Of a stretch of DNA of 7,164 nt, positions 1 to 6,197 are shown in pieces. The stretch's first letter is position 1. Each line of letters starts with the position of its first letter. A program made the position numbers and the translations under genes. The notes under the pieces are model-generated. The model was given only the letters and a program-made list of their open reading frames with translations. It was not told the origin of the DNA and ran no database searches. This stretch comes from GWC2-40-17 sp035400705. GTDB lineage: Bacteria; Patescibacteriota; Patescibacteriia; Magasanikbacterales; UBA10003. Location: positions 1-7,164 of the forward strand of contig DAOMZV010000030.1 in NCBI GenBank assembly GCA_035400705.1. The letters are read 5' to 3'.

Positions 1-5
1 TTTAT

Positions 6-893
6 TTATTCAAACTTTCTTTCCCAATCTTTGTCTACTTCTACTCTAAGGTCAAGATAAACTTTACGATTCATAATTATTTCTAATTCTTTACGTACTG
101 TTGAGCCCATTTCTTTTATTTTTTTAGCATGATCACCGATTAACATTTTTTTGTAACGTGGAGAAACAGTTAAAATTACCGCGCTAATCACTAAAATATC
201 CGGCTTATCTTCTACACTTTCAACTTCTACAGCAGTGGTATATGGAACTTCATCACCCATGGTGTGGAAAATCTTTTCTCTAATCAGCTCTGAAATAAAA
301 AATTTTTCGTCCATATTGGTAATGGATTCCGGCGGGTATAAAGGTTCGCCTTCTGGCAGGTAAGAAAAAATTCTCTCAATCAAAGTTTTAATGTGTTTGT
401 GTTTTAAAGCCGAAACCTCAACCGTTTCATCAAAATCTTCACCCAGAGAACGGTAGTCTTCTAAAAATTCCAAACTTTTTTCCGGTAAATCAATTTTATT
501 GATAACCAAAATTTTGGGAGATTTGGTTTTGCGTAAAATAGATAACATGTAACGCTCTTCGGGGCCGATCTGACGTGACGGATCAACAATGTATAAAATC
601 AAATTAATGTCGTAAAGAGATTCTATAATTTTTTGATTAAGTTTGGGGGTAATTGGACTGCGTTTTTCTTGAAAGTAGCCGGGGGTGTCAATAAAAACCG
701 CCTGGCCTTGTGGCACATTTAAGACACCCTGAATTACTTGGCGGGTGGTCTGTGGTTTGGGAGTGGTGATGGCCAATTTGGTGCCTACTAAAGTATTAAG
801 CAAAGTAGATTTGCCAACATTAGCGCGTCCGACCAAAGTTACCATGCCCGACTTTTTTAACTCCGGTGAAATTGTTGTTGTTGATTTTGTCAT
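6..893 (-). CDS. era: GTPase Era, ribosome-assembly factor
   Basis: Era is a cytoplasmic GTPase that binds 16S rRNA near its 3' end and helps mature the 30S subunit. At 295 residues it has the usual family length. The G domain shows G1 GRANVGKST (22-30, Ala where Pro is usual), the switch segment KPQTTR (46-51), G3 DTPG (69-72), G4 NKID (132-135) and G5 SALK (161-164). A C-terminal KH domain follows (about 200-295). Its loop, normally GxxG, reads GDHA at 253-256, so the second glycine is missing. The ATG at 893 leaves about 16 residues before the G domain, and a good promoter lies just upstream. There is no Shine-Dalgarno; the start is preceded by CACTTTT. The gene is divergent from proS and ends with TAA at the window's left edge, so its terminator is not visible. 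Identity is secure. Confidence 0.97.
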   Translation of the reverse strand: MTKSTTTISPELKKSGMVTLVGRANVGKSTLLNTLVGTKLAITTPKPQTTRQVIQGVLNVPQGQAVFIDTPGYFQEKRSPITPKLNQKIIESLYDINLILYIVDPSRQIGPEERYMLSILRKTKSPKILVINKIDLPEKSLEFLEDYRSLGEDFDETVEVSALKHKHIKTLIERIFSYLPEGEPLYPPESITNMDEKFFISELIREKIFHTMGDEVPYTTAVEVESVEDKPDILVISAVILTVSPRYKKMLIGDHAKKIKEMGSTVRKELEIIMNRKVYLDLRVEVDKDWERKFE

Positions 894-905
894 AAAAGTG
901 TTTTA

Positions 906-934
906 ATTATAGCAGAAAAGAGGATAAAAATCAA
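906..934 (-). promoter_or_regulatory. era promoter (extended -10)
   Basis: On the minus strand a -35 box TTGATT (934-929) is followed, after 17 bp, by a perfect -10 TATAAT (911-906). The -10 is preceded by TGC (914-912), giving the extended form TGnTATAAT. A start of transcription about 7 nt downstream, near 899, would leave a leader of only about 6 nt before the era ATG, so the mRNA would be almost leaderless. This fits the absence of a Shine-Dalgarno. The start point is inferred, not observed. Confidence 0.75.
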
Positions 935-961
935 GTTTCTGATTATCATAAATTAAGTCAT

Positions 962-990
962 TTGTCAAGTATGAGGTTTTCTGTTAAAAT
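962..990 (+). promoter_or_regulatory. proS operon promoter (extended -10)
   Basis: The -35 box TTGTCA (962-967, 5 of 6 consensus) is separated by 17 bp from the -10 TAAAAT (985-990, 5 of 6). TGT at 982-984 supplies the extended -10. Transcription would start near 997, giving a leader of about 30 nt. This is back to back with the era promoter: the two -35 boxes are 27 bp apart in a 133-bp intergenic region. It is the only strong promoter seen ahead of the proS-to-rpoD cluster and probably drives all of it. Confidence 0.75.
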
Positions 991-1026
991 AAAGCTAACT
1001 TAAATCATCAATTTTAAGCAATTTTT

Positions 1027-2481
1027 ATGTCTAAAAGCATCAAAAAAGAGCAAAATTCTCATGAAAAAGCCATTACTTCCAGATCAGAAGATTTTTCTCA
1101 ATGGTATTTGGATGTGATTTCCGCTGCTGATTTGGCCGATTATGCTCCAGTGAAAGGTTGTATGGTTATTAAACCCTATGGTTATGCTATTTGGGAGAAT
1201 ATTCAAAAAGTCTTAGATGCTAAATTTAAACAAACCGGCGTAAAAAATGCCTATTTTCCTTTATTAATACCGCAAAGTTTTTTAGAAAAAGAAGCGTCTC
1301 ATGTAGAGGGTTTCGCTCCAGAAACTGCGACAGTTACCGAAGCTGGGGGTAAAAAATTAGATGAACCATTAGTGATTCGTCCAACTTCAGAGACAATTAT
1401 TTACGACATGTTTGCTAAATGGGTGCAGTCTTATCGCGATTTGCCTTTATTGATTAATCAATGGGCTAATATTGTTAGATGGGAAATGCGTACCAGATTA
1501 TTTTTACGCACTACCGAATTTTTATGGCAAGAAGGCCATACGGCCCACGCTACTGAACAAGAAGCGGATCAGCGAGCCAGACAGATGCTGGATATTTATC
1601 AAGATTTTGCCAGCAATTATTTAGCTATGCCGGTTTTTAGTGGCACTAAGTCCGAGGCAGAAAAATTTGCTGGAGCTGTTAGAACCTATTGTATCGAAGC
1701 AATGATGCAAGATGGTAAAGCTTTACAGGCTGGTACTTCTCATTTATTAGGACAAAATTTTGCCAAAGTGTTTAATTTAAAATTTTTAAATCAAGAAGGA
1801 GTTGAGGATTTTGCTCATAATACCAGTTGGGGTGTTTCTACTAGATTAATTGGCGGTTTGATAATGATTCATAGTGATGACAAGGGTTTGGTTTTGCCGC
1901 CTAAGATTGCGCCAATCCAAGTGGTAATTTTGCCAATTTGGTCTAATCACGAAGAACAGGTTAATGTTATGACGGCTGTAGAAAAAGTTGTGGCGGAATT
2001 GCAAGAATTAAATATTAGCGTAGAAGTGGATAGTCGTGACGAGCGTTTTGGTGTTAAAACTTATGAATGGGAGAAGAAAGGTGTACCAGTAAGAATTGAA
2101 ATTGGACCCAAAGATTTAGCTAAAGAATCAGTGATGGTGGCGCGTCGCGATTTGGATGGTAAAAAAGCTATAGCTTTGAATGAGTTGTCGCAAATTGACG
2201 ATCTGTTGACAGAGATACAGAATAATTTGTTTGATCGCGCCAGATTATTCCGCGATCAACACGTTTTTGAAGTAAGCAGTTATGATTATTTTAAAGAAAA
2301 AATAGAACAGGGTTTTGTTAAAACTCATTGGTGCGGCCAAGCGGATTGCGAAGCTAAAATTAAAGAAGAAACTAAAGCGACTATGCGTTGTTTGCCTTTT
2401 GATGCTAAAGAAGAATCCGGCCAATGTGTGATTTGCGGTCAAAATGCAACTAAAAAAGTTATTTTTGCTAAAGCTTACTAA
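1027..2481 (+). CDS. proS: Prolyl-tRNA synthetase, archaeal/eukaryotic type
   Basis: This class II synthetase charges tRNA-Pro with proline for translation. At 484 residues it is the short archaeal/eukaryotic type: it lacks the editing insertion that makes the common bacterial form about 570 residues. Visible landmarks are the loop RPTSE (118-122), motif 2 from RWEMRTR to FLWQEGHTAH (151-174), and motif 3 around GVSTRLIGGLIM (269-280, R273). An anticodon-binding domain starts near 297 (IQVVILPIW). The C-terminal zinc-type domain has C436, C441, C467 and C470, and the chain ends in the family's characteristic tyrosine (AKAY). The ATG at 1027 is preceded by CAATTTTT and has no Shine-Dalgarno. 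It is the first gene of the cluster, 6 bp before the next. Family and function are secure. Confidence 0.97.
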   Translation: MSKSIKKEQNSHEKAITSRSEDFSQWYLDVISAADLADYAPVKGCMVIKPYGYAIWENIQKVLDAKFKQTGVKNAYFPLLIPQSFLEKEASHVEGFAPETATVTEAGGKKLDEPLVIRPTSETIIYDMFAKWVQSYRDLPLLINQWANIVRWEMRTRLFLRTTEFLWQEGHTAHATEQEADQRARQMLDIYQDFASNYLAMPVFSGTKSEAEKFAGAVRTYCIEAMMQDGKALQAGTSHLLGQNFAKVFNLKFLNQEGVEDFAHNTSWGVSTRLIGGLIMIHSDDKGLVLPPKIAPIQVVILPIWSNHEEQVNVMTAVEKVVAELQELNISVEVDSRDERFGVKTYEWEKKGVPVRIEIGPKDLAKESVMVARRDLDGKKAIALNELSQIDDLLTEIQNNLFDRARLFRDQHVFEVSSYDYFKEKIEQGFVKTHWCGQADCEAKIKEETKATMRCLPFDAKEESGQCVICGQNATKKVIFAKAY

Positions 2482-2487
2482 GCATTT

Positions 2488-2814
2488 ATGAAAATTGTGA
2501 TTAATCAACCTAATGATTATGCTCGTAATTTACTTCGGGGTTGTAGTTATGCTGCTTTTACAGATCCGCGCACCGGCCAAGAAAGTTTTGTTAGGCGGTT
2601 AACTGGGGATTTCTATCCACGTTTTCATGTCTACGCCGAAGAAAATGACAAACAATTAGTTATTAATCTGCACTTAGATCAAAAAAAACCCTCTTACGGC
2701 GAAACTCATGCCCATAGTGGAGAGTATGATGGGGAAATAGTGGAACAAGAAGGCCGACGATTACAACAAGAAATAGAATATTTAATTAAAGAAAGAAGGG
2801 GAGAGAACGATTAA
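2488..2814 (+). CDS. Uncharacterised 108-residue protein between proS and dnaG
   Basis: I cannot assign a function. Evidence that it is real: it fills the space between two certain genes with gaps of 6 and 3 bp, is in the same direction, and its composition resembles its neighbours. It is soluble, with no signal peptide or membrane segment. The N-terminus (1-20, YARNLLRGCSYAAF beginning at 11) is followed by an arginine- and aromatic-rich part (QESFVRRLTGDFYPRFHVY, 31-49). A likely beta strand VINLHLD (58-64) comes next, then a polar segment KKPSYGETHAHSGEYDGE (66-83). The end (84-108) is charged and probably helical. H62, D64, H74 and H76 could form a metal or catalytic site, but this is a guess. 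Position suggests co-expression with DnaG and ProRS. I have an unverified impression that similar small proteins occur in Patescibacteria. Confidence 0.85.
   Translation: MKIVINQPNDYARNLLRGCSYAAFTDPRTGQESFVRRLTGDFYPRFHVYAEENDKQLVINLHLDQKKPSYGETHAHSGEYDGEIVEQEGRRLQQEIEYLIKERRGEND
2796..2803 (+). promoter_or_regulatory. Possible weak ribosome binding site for dnaG
   Basis: AAGGGGAG contains GGAG (2800-2803), the only purine-rich Shine-Dalgarno-like string ahead of any start in this window. It lies 14 nt before the dnaG ATG at 2818, further than the usual 5-9 nt, and inside the last codons of the preceding gene. It may be used weakly, or it may just encode the charged C-terminus (ERRGEN). With a 3-bp gap between the genes, re-initiation after the upstream stop is an equal possibility. 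Confidence 0.3.
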
Positions 2815-2817
2815 AAT

Positions 2818-4611
2818 ATGTCTCAAGTTACGGAAGAGATTAAAACTAAAATTGGAATAGTCGATCTCATTTCCGAGTATTTACCTTTAAAGCGCTCAGG
2901 GGCCAGTTATAAAACTAACTGTCCTTTTCATCATGAAAAATCCCCGTCTTTTATGGTTTCGCCAGATCGGCAATCTTGGCATTGTTTTGGTTGTAATATA
3001 GGTGGAGATATTTTTGAATTTTTGATGAAGATGGAAAATTTAGAGTTTCCCGAAGCTCTAAAATTATTAGCTGATAAAGCCGGAGTGAAGTTACCAGAAT
3101 TTGTTAATGAGATATCCGCCAGTCAACGCAATCGTGTTTTAGATATTTTAAAATTAGCCGCTAAGTTTTATCACAAGATTTTAATTGACTCGCCTCAAGC
3201 CGAAGAAGCGAGAAAATACGTTTTTGAAAAAAGAGCTGTTAGTCGGGATGTGGCCGAGGAATTTTTGCTTGGTTATATCACCGAAGATTGGGATTTGTTA
3301 ACTAATTTTTTAATTAAGAATGGTTTTGGAATAAATGATATTGTGGCAGCTGGTTTAGCAATTAAAAAAGACAATGGAGGATATTATGATCGTTTTCGTG
3401 ACCGTATAATGTTTCCCATTAGTGATGTTCATGGCAATATTGTTGGTTTTACTGGACGTGTTTTACATGATAAACCAGAAGCCGGAGCTAAATATGTTAA
3501 TACACCACAGACTATTGTGTTTGATAAAGGACGTATTATTTATGCTTTAGATAAAGCCAAACAAGAAGCACGTCGGCAGGATAAATTTATTATTGTGGAG
3601 GGCCAGATGGACGTCATTGCTAATCATCAGTTTGGTTTAGTTAATACAGTGGCTTCTTCTGGTACCGCTTTAACTAGTGATCAAATTAAATTATTAAAAA
3701 GATTTTCGAATAATTTATACATCGCTTTTGATGAAGACGCGGCAGGACAAAATGCTACGGCTCGAGGTATAGAATTGGCTTTAATCGAGGGCATGAAAAT
3801 CAAAGTTATTACTATTAGTAAAGAGATTGCTAAAGATCCTGATGAATGTTTGAAAAAAAACCCGCAATTTTGGCTTACGGCAGTAGAGCAGGCCCAATCA
3901 ATCATGGATTATTTTTTTTCCAGTATTTTGGCTGGACAAGATTTAGCCAATCCAGAAGTCAGGGGCAAGGTTTCTACACAACTTTTAGAAAAAATTAAAC
4001 AATTGCCTGATGCGGTTGAACAAGATTTTTGGGTAAAAAAGATGGCCGGTATTTTAGATATTAAGTATGAAATTCTCTACGAAAAAATGCGGTCACTTAA
4101 GGGTCCAGTTAGTGGGGAAAGTGCTGGCGTACCGACAATAGGGAATGTTTTGGCCGTTAAAAAAACTAAAGAAGAAATAGCTGCAGAAAAATTCTTATCT
4201 CTTTTGTTACGTTGGCCGCAATTTTTACCCGCCATTATCCCAAAAATAAAATCTGAAAATTTTTATTCTCCAGTTCTGCGCGGCCTATACGAAAAAATCG
4301 TTTTGTTTTATAATACAGCTGAGGCGGTTGCTGGTGAGACCGAGGGATTTATCCACAGATTTAAGGTATGGAATGGGCAAAATGATGTTTGTCAAATAAT
4401 TGATGTTTTGAGTCTGTTGTATGATAAAGAATATGCTAGTTTAAGCAAAAAAGAAGCAGAAGAAGAAATCAGTAATATCACCAATCTTTTAAATTTGTGG
4501 TATAATGAAACCATTCGTCATCGATTGCAACAAGAAATGAAAGAAGCGGAACAAAACGGCGATAAGGAAAAAATTCAAAGCATCATGCAGAAATTTAAAG
4601 ATCTTCTATAA
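2818..4611 (+). CDS. dnaG: DNA primase DnaG
   Basis: DnaG makes the short RNA primers for replication at the fork, working with the DnaB helicase. The 597-residue chain has the normal bacterial layout. The zinc-binding domain (1-100) has C35, H38, C56 and C59. The RNA polymerase domain contains DRFRDRIMFPI (191-201) and KYVNTP (225-230). The Toprim metal centre is IIVEGQMDVIA (258-268, E261 and D265) with FDEDAAGQNA (304-313, D305 and D307); the residue between the two Asp is Glu where Gly or Ser is common. KDPDE (339-343) follows. A linker at about 425-450 leads to a helical C-terminal region (451-597) corresponding to the helicase-interaction domain. The ATG at 2818 starts right at the conserved N-terminus (VTEEIKTKIGIVDLISEYL). 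It sits 3 bp after the small gene and 28 bp before rpoD. An eight-A run near 3850 does not break the frame. Confidence 0.97.
   Translation: MSQVTEEIKTKIGIVDLISEYLPLKRSGASYKTNCPFHHEKSPSFMVSPDRQSWHCFGCNIGGDIFEFLMKMENLEFPEALKLLADKAGVKLPEFVNEISASQRNRVLDILKLAAKFYHKILIDSPQAEEARKYVFEKRAVSRDVAEEFLLGYITEDWDLLTNFLIKNGFGINDIVAAGLAIKKDNGGYYDRFRDRIMFPISDVHGNIVGFTGRVLHDKPEAGAKYVNTPQTIVFDKGRIIYALDKAKQEARRQDKFIIVEGQMDVIANHQFGLVNTVASSGTALTSDQIKLLKRFSNNLYIAFDEDAAGQNATARGIELALIEGMKIKVITISKEIAKDPDECLKKNPQFWLTAVEQAQSIMDYFFSSILAGQDLANPEVRGKVSTQLLEKIKQLPDAVEQDFWVKKMAGILDIKYEILYEKMRSLKGPVSGESAGVPTIGNVLAVKKTKEEIAAEKFLSLLLRWPQFLPAIIPKIKSENFYSPVLRGLYEKIVLFYNTAEAVAGETEGFIHRFKVWNGQNDVCQIIDVLSLLYDKEYASLSKKEAEEEISNITNLLNLWYNETIRHRLQQEMKEAEQNGDKEKIQSIMQKFKDLL
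4498..4506 (+). promoter_or_regulatory. Candidate internal promoter for rpoD inside dnaG
   Basis: TGGTATAAT is an extended -10 with a perfect TATAAT (4501-4506), lying within the 3' end of dnaG where it encodes Trp-Tyr-Asn. At a 17-bp spacing the -35 position (4478-4483, TCACCA) matches consensus at only 3 of 6 bases. If used, transcription would begin near 4513, with a leader of about 127 nt before rpoD. The codons alone may explain the match, so confidence is low. In E. coli a stress promoter for rpoD also lies within dnaG, which makes the position plausible. Confidence 0.35.
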
Positions 4612-4639
4612 AAATTTCAAACAACTTTTAAGATTTTTT

Positions 4640-4849
4640 ATGATTAAGAAAATTAAAAAAACAATTGTGAAGAAAATTAAGGCGATTAAAAAAACTGCCA
4701 AGGTTAAAGCTAAAAAAGTTGTTAAGAAAAAATTTGTTAAAAAAGTTGTTGCTCCAAAAAAGAAAAAATTGGTTGTTACTAAGAAAAAAATTAAGGTCAG
4801 TAAAGTTAAGGTTGGGAAAAAAGTGATTAAAAAGAAAGCTCGTTCGGTT
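4640..4849 (+). other. Lysine-rich low-complexity N-terminal tail of RpoD
   Basis: Codons 1-70 of rpoD encode 33 lysines, spaced with Val, Ile and Ala and almost no acidic residues. Lysine is written with both AAA and AAG. The 13-mer TAAAAAAGTTGTT occurs twice in the same reading frame (4711-4723 and 4738-4750), exactly nine codons apart, giving the repeated pattern KKVV. This suggests growth by short in-frame duplication. The tail resembles nucleic-acid-binding lysine-rich tails, and actinobacterial primary sigma factors also have Lys/Ala-rich N-termini. Its role here is unknown. Confidence 0.8.
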
Positions 4850-5965
4850 TCGGAAGCTCCTGTTAAGATTGTGCCTCCTGATGAGGCAATTATGCAAGGC
4901 TTAATTAAAAAAGGCCGAGTGCGTGGTTTTTTAACTGAAACAGAAATTTTGCAAATCTTTACTAATTTAGAAAATTATGTTGATCATTACGAAGGTTTTT
5001 TAGATACGGCGGAAGCGAATAATATTTCCATTTTAGAAAGTCGGGAAAATTTATTGATGAAAGTTGAAGACAAGAAAGCTATGTTGAGTAAGGTGGCAGC
5101 AACTGATTCTAAAGCTTCGTTGAATTTAGATTTTGATGAACTGTCTAGCGATTCCATTCAAATGTATTTAAGAGAAATTGGTAAAATTGCTTTGTTGACT
5201 GGTGAAGAAGAAGTAGCCTTGGCTAAACGTAAGGAAGTTGGTGAAAAAGAAGCGGAAAAAAAATTAATCGAAGCGAACTTGCGTTTGGTGGTTTCTATTG
5301 CTAAAAAATTCGTTGGCAAACAATTGTCCTTGTTAGATCTAATTCAAGAAGGTAATATCGGTTTGTTTAAGGCTGTTAAAAAATTTGATTATCGCCGTGG
5401 TTATAAGTTTTCTACGTATGCCACTTGGTGGATACGTCAGGCCATTACCAGAGCCTTAGCTGATCAATCACGCACTATCCGTATTCCGGTTCATATGGTA
5501 GAAAATATTAATCGAGTGCAGACAATTTTCCGTCAGTTGATTCAAGATTTGGGGCGTGAACCAACTCCAGAAGAAATTGCGGCTGAGTTAGGTGAAGATG
5601 TGGAAAAAGTTTCTCATATTTTAAAAATTTCTCAAGAAACTGTCTCTTTGGAAACTTCGGTAGGTGATAGTGATGAAGATTCTACCTTAGAAGACTTTAT
5701 TAAAGATGTGAAAAATGTTTCGCCTGATCGTTCAGCGGCTTTACGTTTGCTTAAAGATTACGTTGTCGATGCAATCAAAGATTTATCACCCAGAGAACAA
5801 AAGATTCTGGAAATGCGTTTTGGTTTAGTGGATGGTGTCTCTCACACTTTGGAGGAAGTGGGTCAGGAATTTGATGTTACCCGTGAACGTATTCGTCAAA
5901 TCGAAGCTAAGGCTTTGGAAAGAATTAAGGGAATTGAGGCGATTGAAAAATTACGTGATTATTGA
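4640..5965 (+). CDS. rpoD: Primary sigma factor RpoD (sigma-70)
   Basis: The housekeeping sigma factor directs RNA polymerase to most promoters. The 441-residue chain has, in order: a lysine-rich tail (1-70); region 1.1 (about 82-135, IKKGRVRGFLTETEIL); region 1.2 (172-197, DSIQMYLREIGKIALLTGEE); region 2 (about 206-275), with core-binding LLDLIQEGNIGLFKAV and the -10-reading segment YKFSTYATWWIRQAI (255-269); region 3 starting RTIRIPVHMVE (278-288); and region 4 (365-441), whose helix-turn-helix TLEEVGQEFDVTRERIRQIE (403-422) reads the -35. H285 and E288 match E. coli H455 and E458, which contact extended -10 DNA. The only usable Met before region 1.1, apart from position 1, is M85 (4892), so a shorter start without the tail is possible; there is no Shine-Dalgarno to decide. 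It ends with TGA, 28 bp after dnaG, and is last in the cluster. Confidence 0.97.
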   Translation: MIKKIKKTIVKKIKAIKKTAKVKAKKVVKKKFVKKVVAPKKKKLVVTKKKIKVSKVKVGKKVIKKKARSVSEAPVKIVPPDEAIMQGLIKKGRVRGFLTETEILQIFTNLENYVDHYEGFLDTAEANNISILESRENLLMKVEDKKAMLSKVAATDSKASLNLDFDELSSDSIQMYLREIGKIALLTGEEEVALAKRKEVGEKEAEKKLIEANLRLVVSIAKKFVGKQLSLLDLIQEGNIGLFKAVKKFDYRRGYKFSTYATWWIRQAITRALADQSRTIRIPVHMVENINRVQTIFRQLIQDLGREPTPEEIAAELGEDVEKVSHILKISQETVSLETSVGDSDEDSTLEDFIKDVKNVSPDRSAALRLLKDYVVDAIKDLSPREQKILEMRFGLVDGVSHTLEEVGQEFDVTRERIRQIEAKALERIKGIEAIEKLRDY

Positions 5966-5966
5966 G

Positions 5967-6002
5967 AATTAAGCCGGTCCTGTAGGGGACTGGCTTAGTT
6001 TT
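5967..6002 (+). terminator. Terminator of the proS-rpoD cluster
   Basis: A strong hairpin begins 1 nt after the rpoD stop. The core is AAGCCGGTCC (5971-5980) against GGACTGGCTT (5987-5996), ten pairs with one G-U, around a 6-nt loop. Four weaker pairs can extend it to 5967-6000. The following T run is short (TTTT, 5999-6002), so termination may be incomplete; a further T8 run lies at 6009-6016. The last two T's are also the first two bases of the -35 box of the tRNA promoter. Confidence 0.75.
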
Positions 6003-6029
6003 GACAAGTTTTTTTTGGAGTGTTATAAT
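6001..6029 (+). promoter_or_regulatory. tRNA-Asn promoter, full consensus
   Basis: TTGACA (6001-6006) and TATAAT (6024-6029) are both perfect sigma-70 consensus boxes at the ideal 17-bp spacing. TGT at 6021-6023 adds an extended -10. Transcription should begin near 6036, about 12 nt before the mature tRNA. It is the strongest promoter in the window, as expected for a stable RNA gene. The spacer contains a T8 run (6009-6016). Confidence 0.9.
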
Positions 6030-6048
6030 AATTTTCGTAAAAAAGTGT

Positions 6049-6120
6049 TCGGGGATAGCTCAGCGGTAGAGCAGTGCGCTGTTAACGCATTGGTCCAGGG
6101 TTCGAATCCCTGTCCCCGAG
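6049..6120 (+). tRNA. tRNA-Asn (anticodon GTT)
   Basis: A complete 72-nt cloverleaf. The acceptor stem TCGGGGA (6049-6055) pairs fully with TCCCCGA (6113-6119). The D arm is GCTC/GAGC (6058-6061 and 6069-6072). The anticodon stem GTGCG/CGCAT (6074-6078 and 6086-6090) has one G-T pair and holds the loop CTGTTAA, with anticodon GTT at 6081-6083. The T arm is CAGGG/CCCTG with loop TTCGAAT (6101-6107). The discriminator base is G6120, as in other bacterial tRNA-Asn. CCA is not encoded (TTT follows), so the cell must add it. It has its own promoter and terminator and is transcribed alone. Confidence 0.98.
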
Positions 6121-6130
6121 TTTTGAAAAT

Positions 6131-6163
6131 AACAGCCCTAAAGGCTGTTGTTTTGTTTTTTTT
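6131..6163 (+). terminator. Intrinsic terminator of tRNA-Asn
   Basis: A perfect 7-bp stem AACAGCC (6131-6137) / GGCTGTT (6143-6149) with loop CTAAA is followed by a T-rich tail (GTTTTG then T8, 6150-6163). It lies 10 nt after the tRNA 3' end and separates the tRNA from the next gene. Confidence 0.9.
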
Positions 6164-6164
6164 G

Positions 6165-6173
6165 TGATATGAT
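6165..6173 (+). promoter_or_regulatory. Candidate promoter of the nucleotidyltransferase gene
   Basis: TGATATGAT is an extended -10 (TGn plus TATGAT, 5 of 6 consensus), beginning 2 nt after the tRNA terminator's T tract. No good -35 exists at 16-18 bp; the nearest TTGTTT (6148-6153) is only 14 bp away and overlaps the terminator. Transcription from about 6180 would give a leader of about 18 nt. It could act as a -35-independent extended -10 promoter. Confidence 0.5.
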
Positions 6174-6197
6174 TATTGCAGAAAATTATCTTTTTCT

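Noticed and set aside
999..1018. Inverted repeat CTTAAA / TTTAAG in the proS leader as a regulatory hairpin
   Set aside because: It has only six pairs, nearly all A-T, with an 8-nt loop. It is too weak to claim, and no T-box landmarks are visible in a leader of about 30 nt.
2245..2508. Minus-strand open frame opposite the end of proS
   Set aside because: It is rich in Phe, Asn and Lys as expected from the antisense of an A-rich gene, and it overlaps a certain gene fully conserved to its last residue.
3846..3862. Run of eight A's in dnaG as a programmed frameshift site
   Set aside because: The zero frame continues through conserved primase sequence to the normal C-terminus, and A runs are common in this AT-rich DNA.
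3681..3905. Minus-strand open frame opposite the dnaG Toprim region
   Set aside because: It is antisense to a highly conserved coding region, with no matching family or start signal.
4628..4897. Minus-strand open frame opposite the start of rpoD
   Set aside because: Its Phe/Asn/Leu-rich content is simply the complement of the lysine-rich tail; no promoter or start signal supports it.
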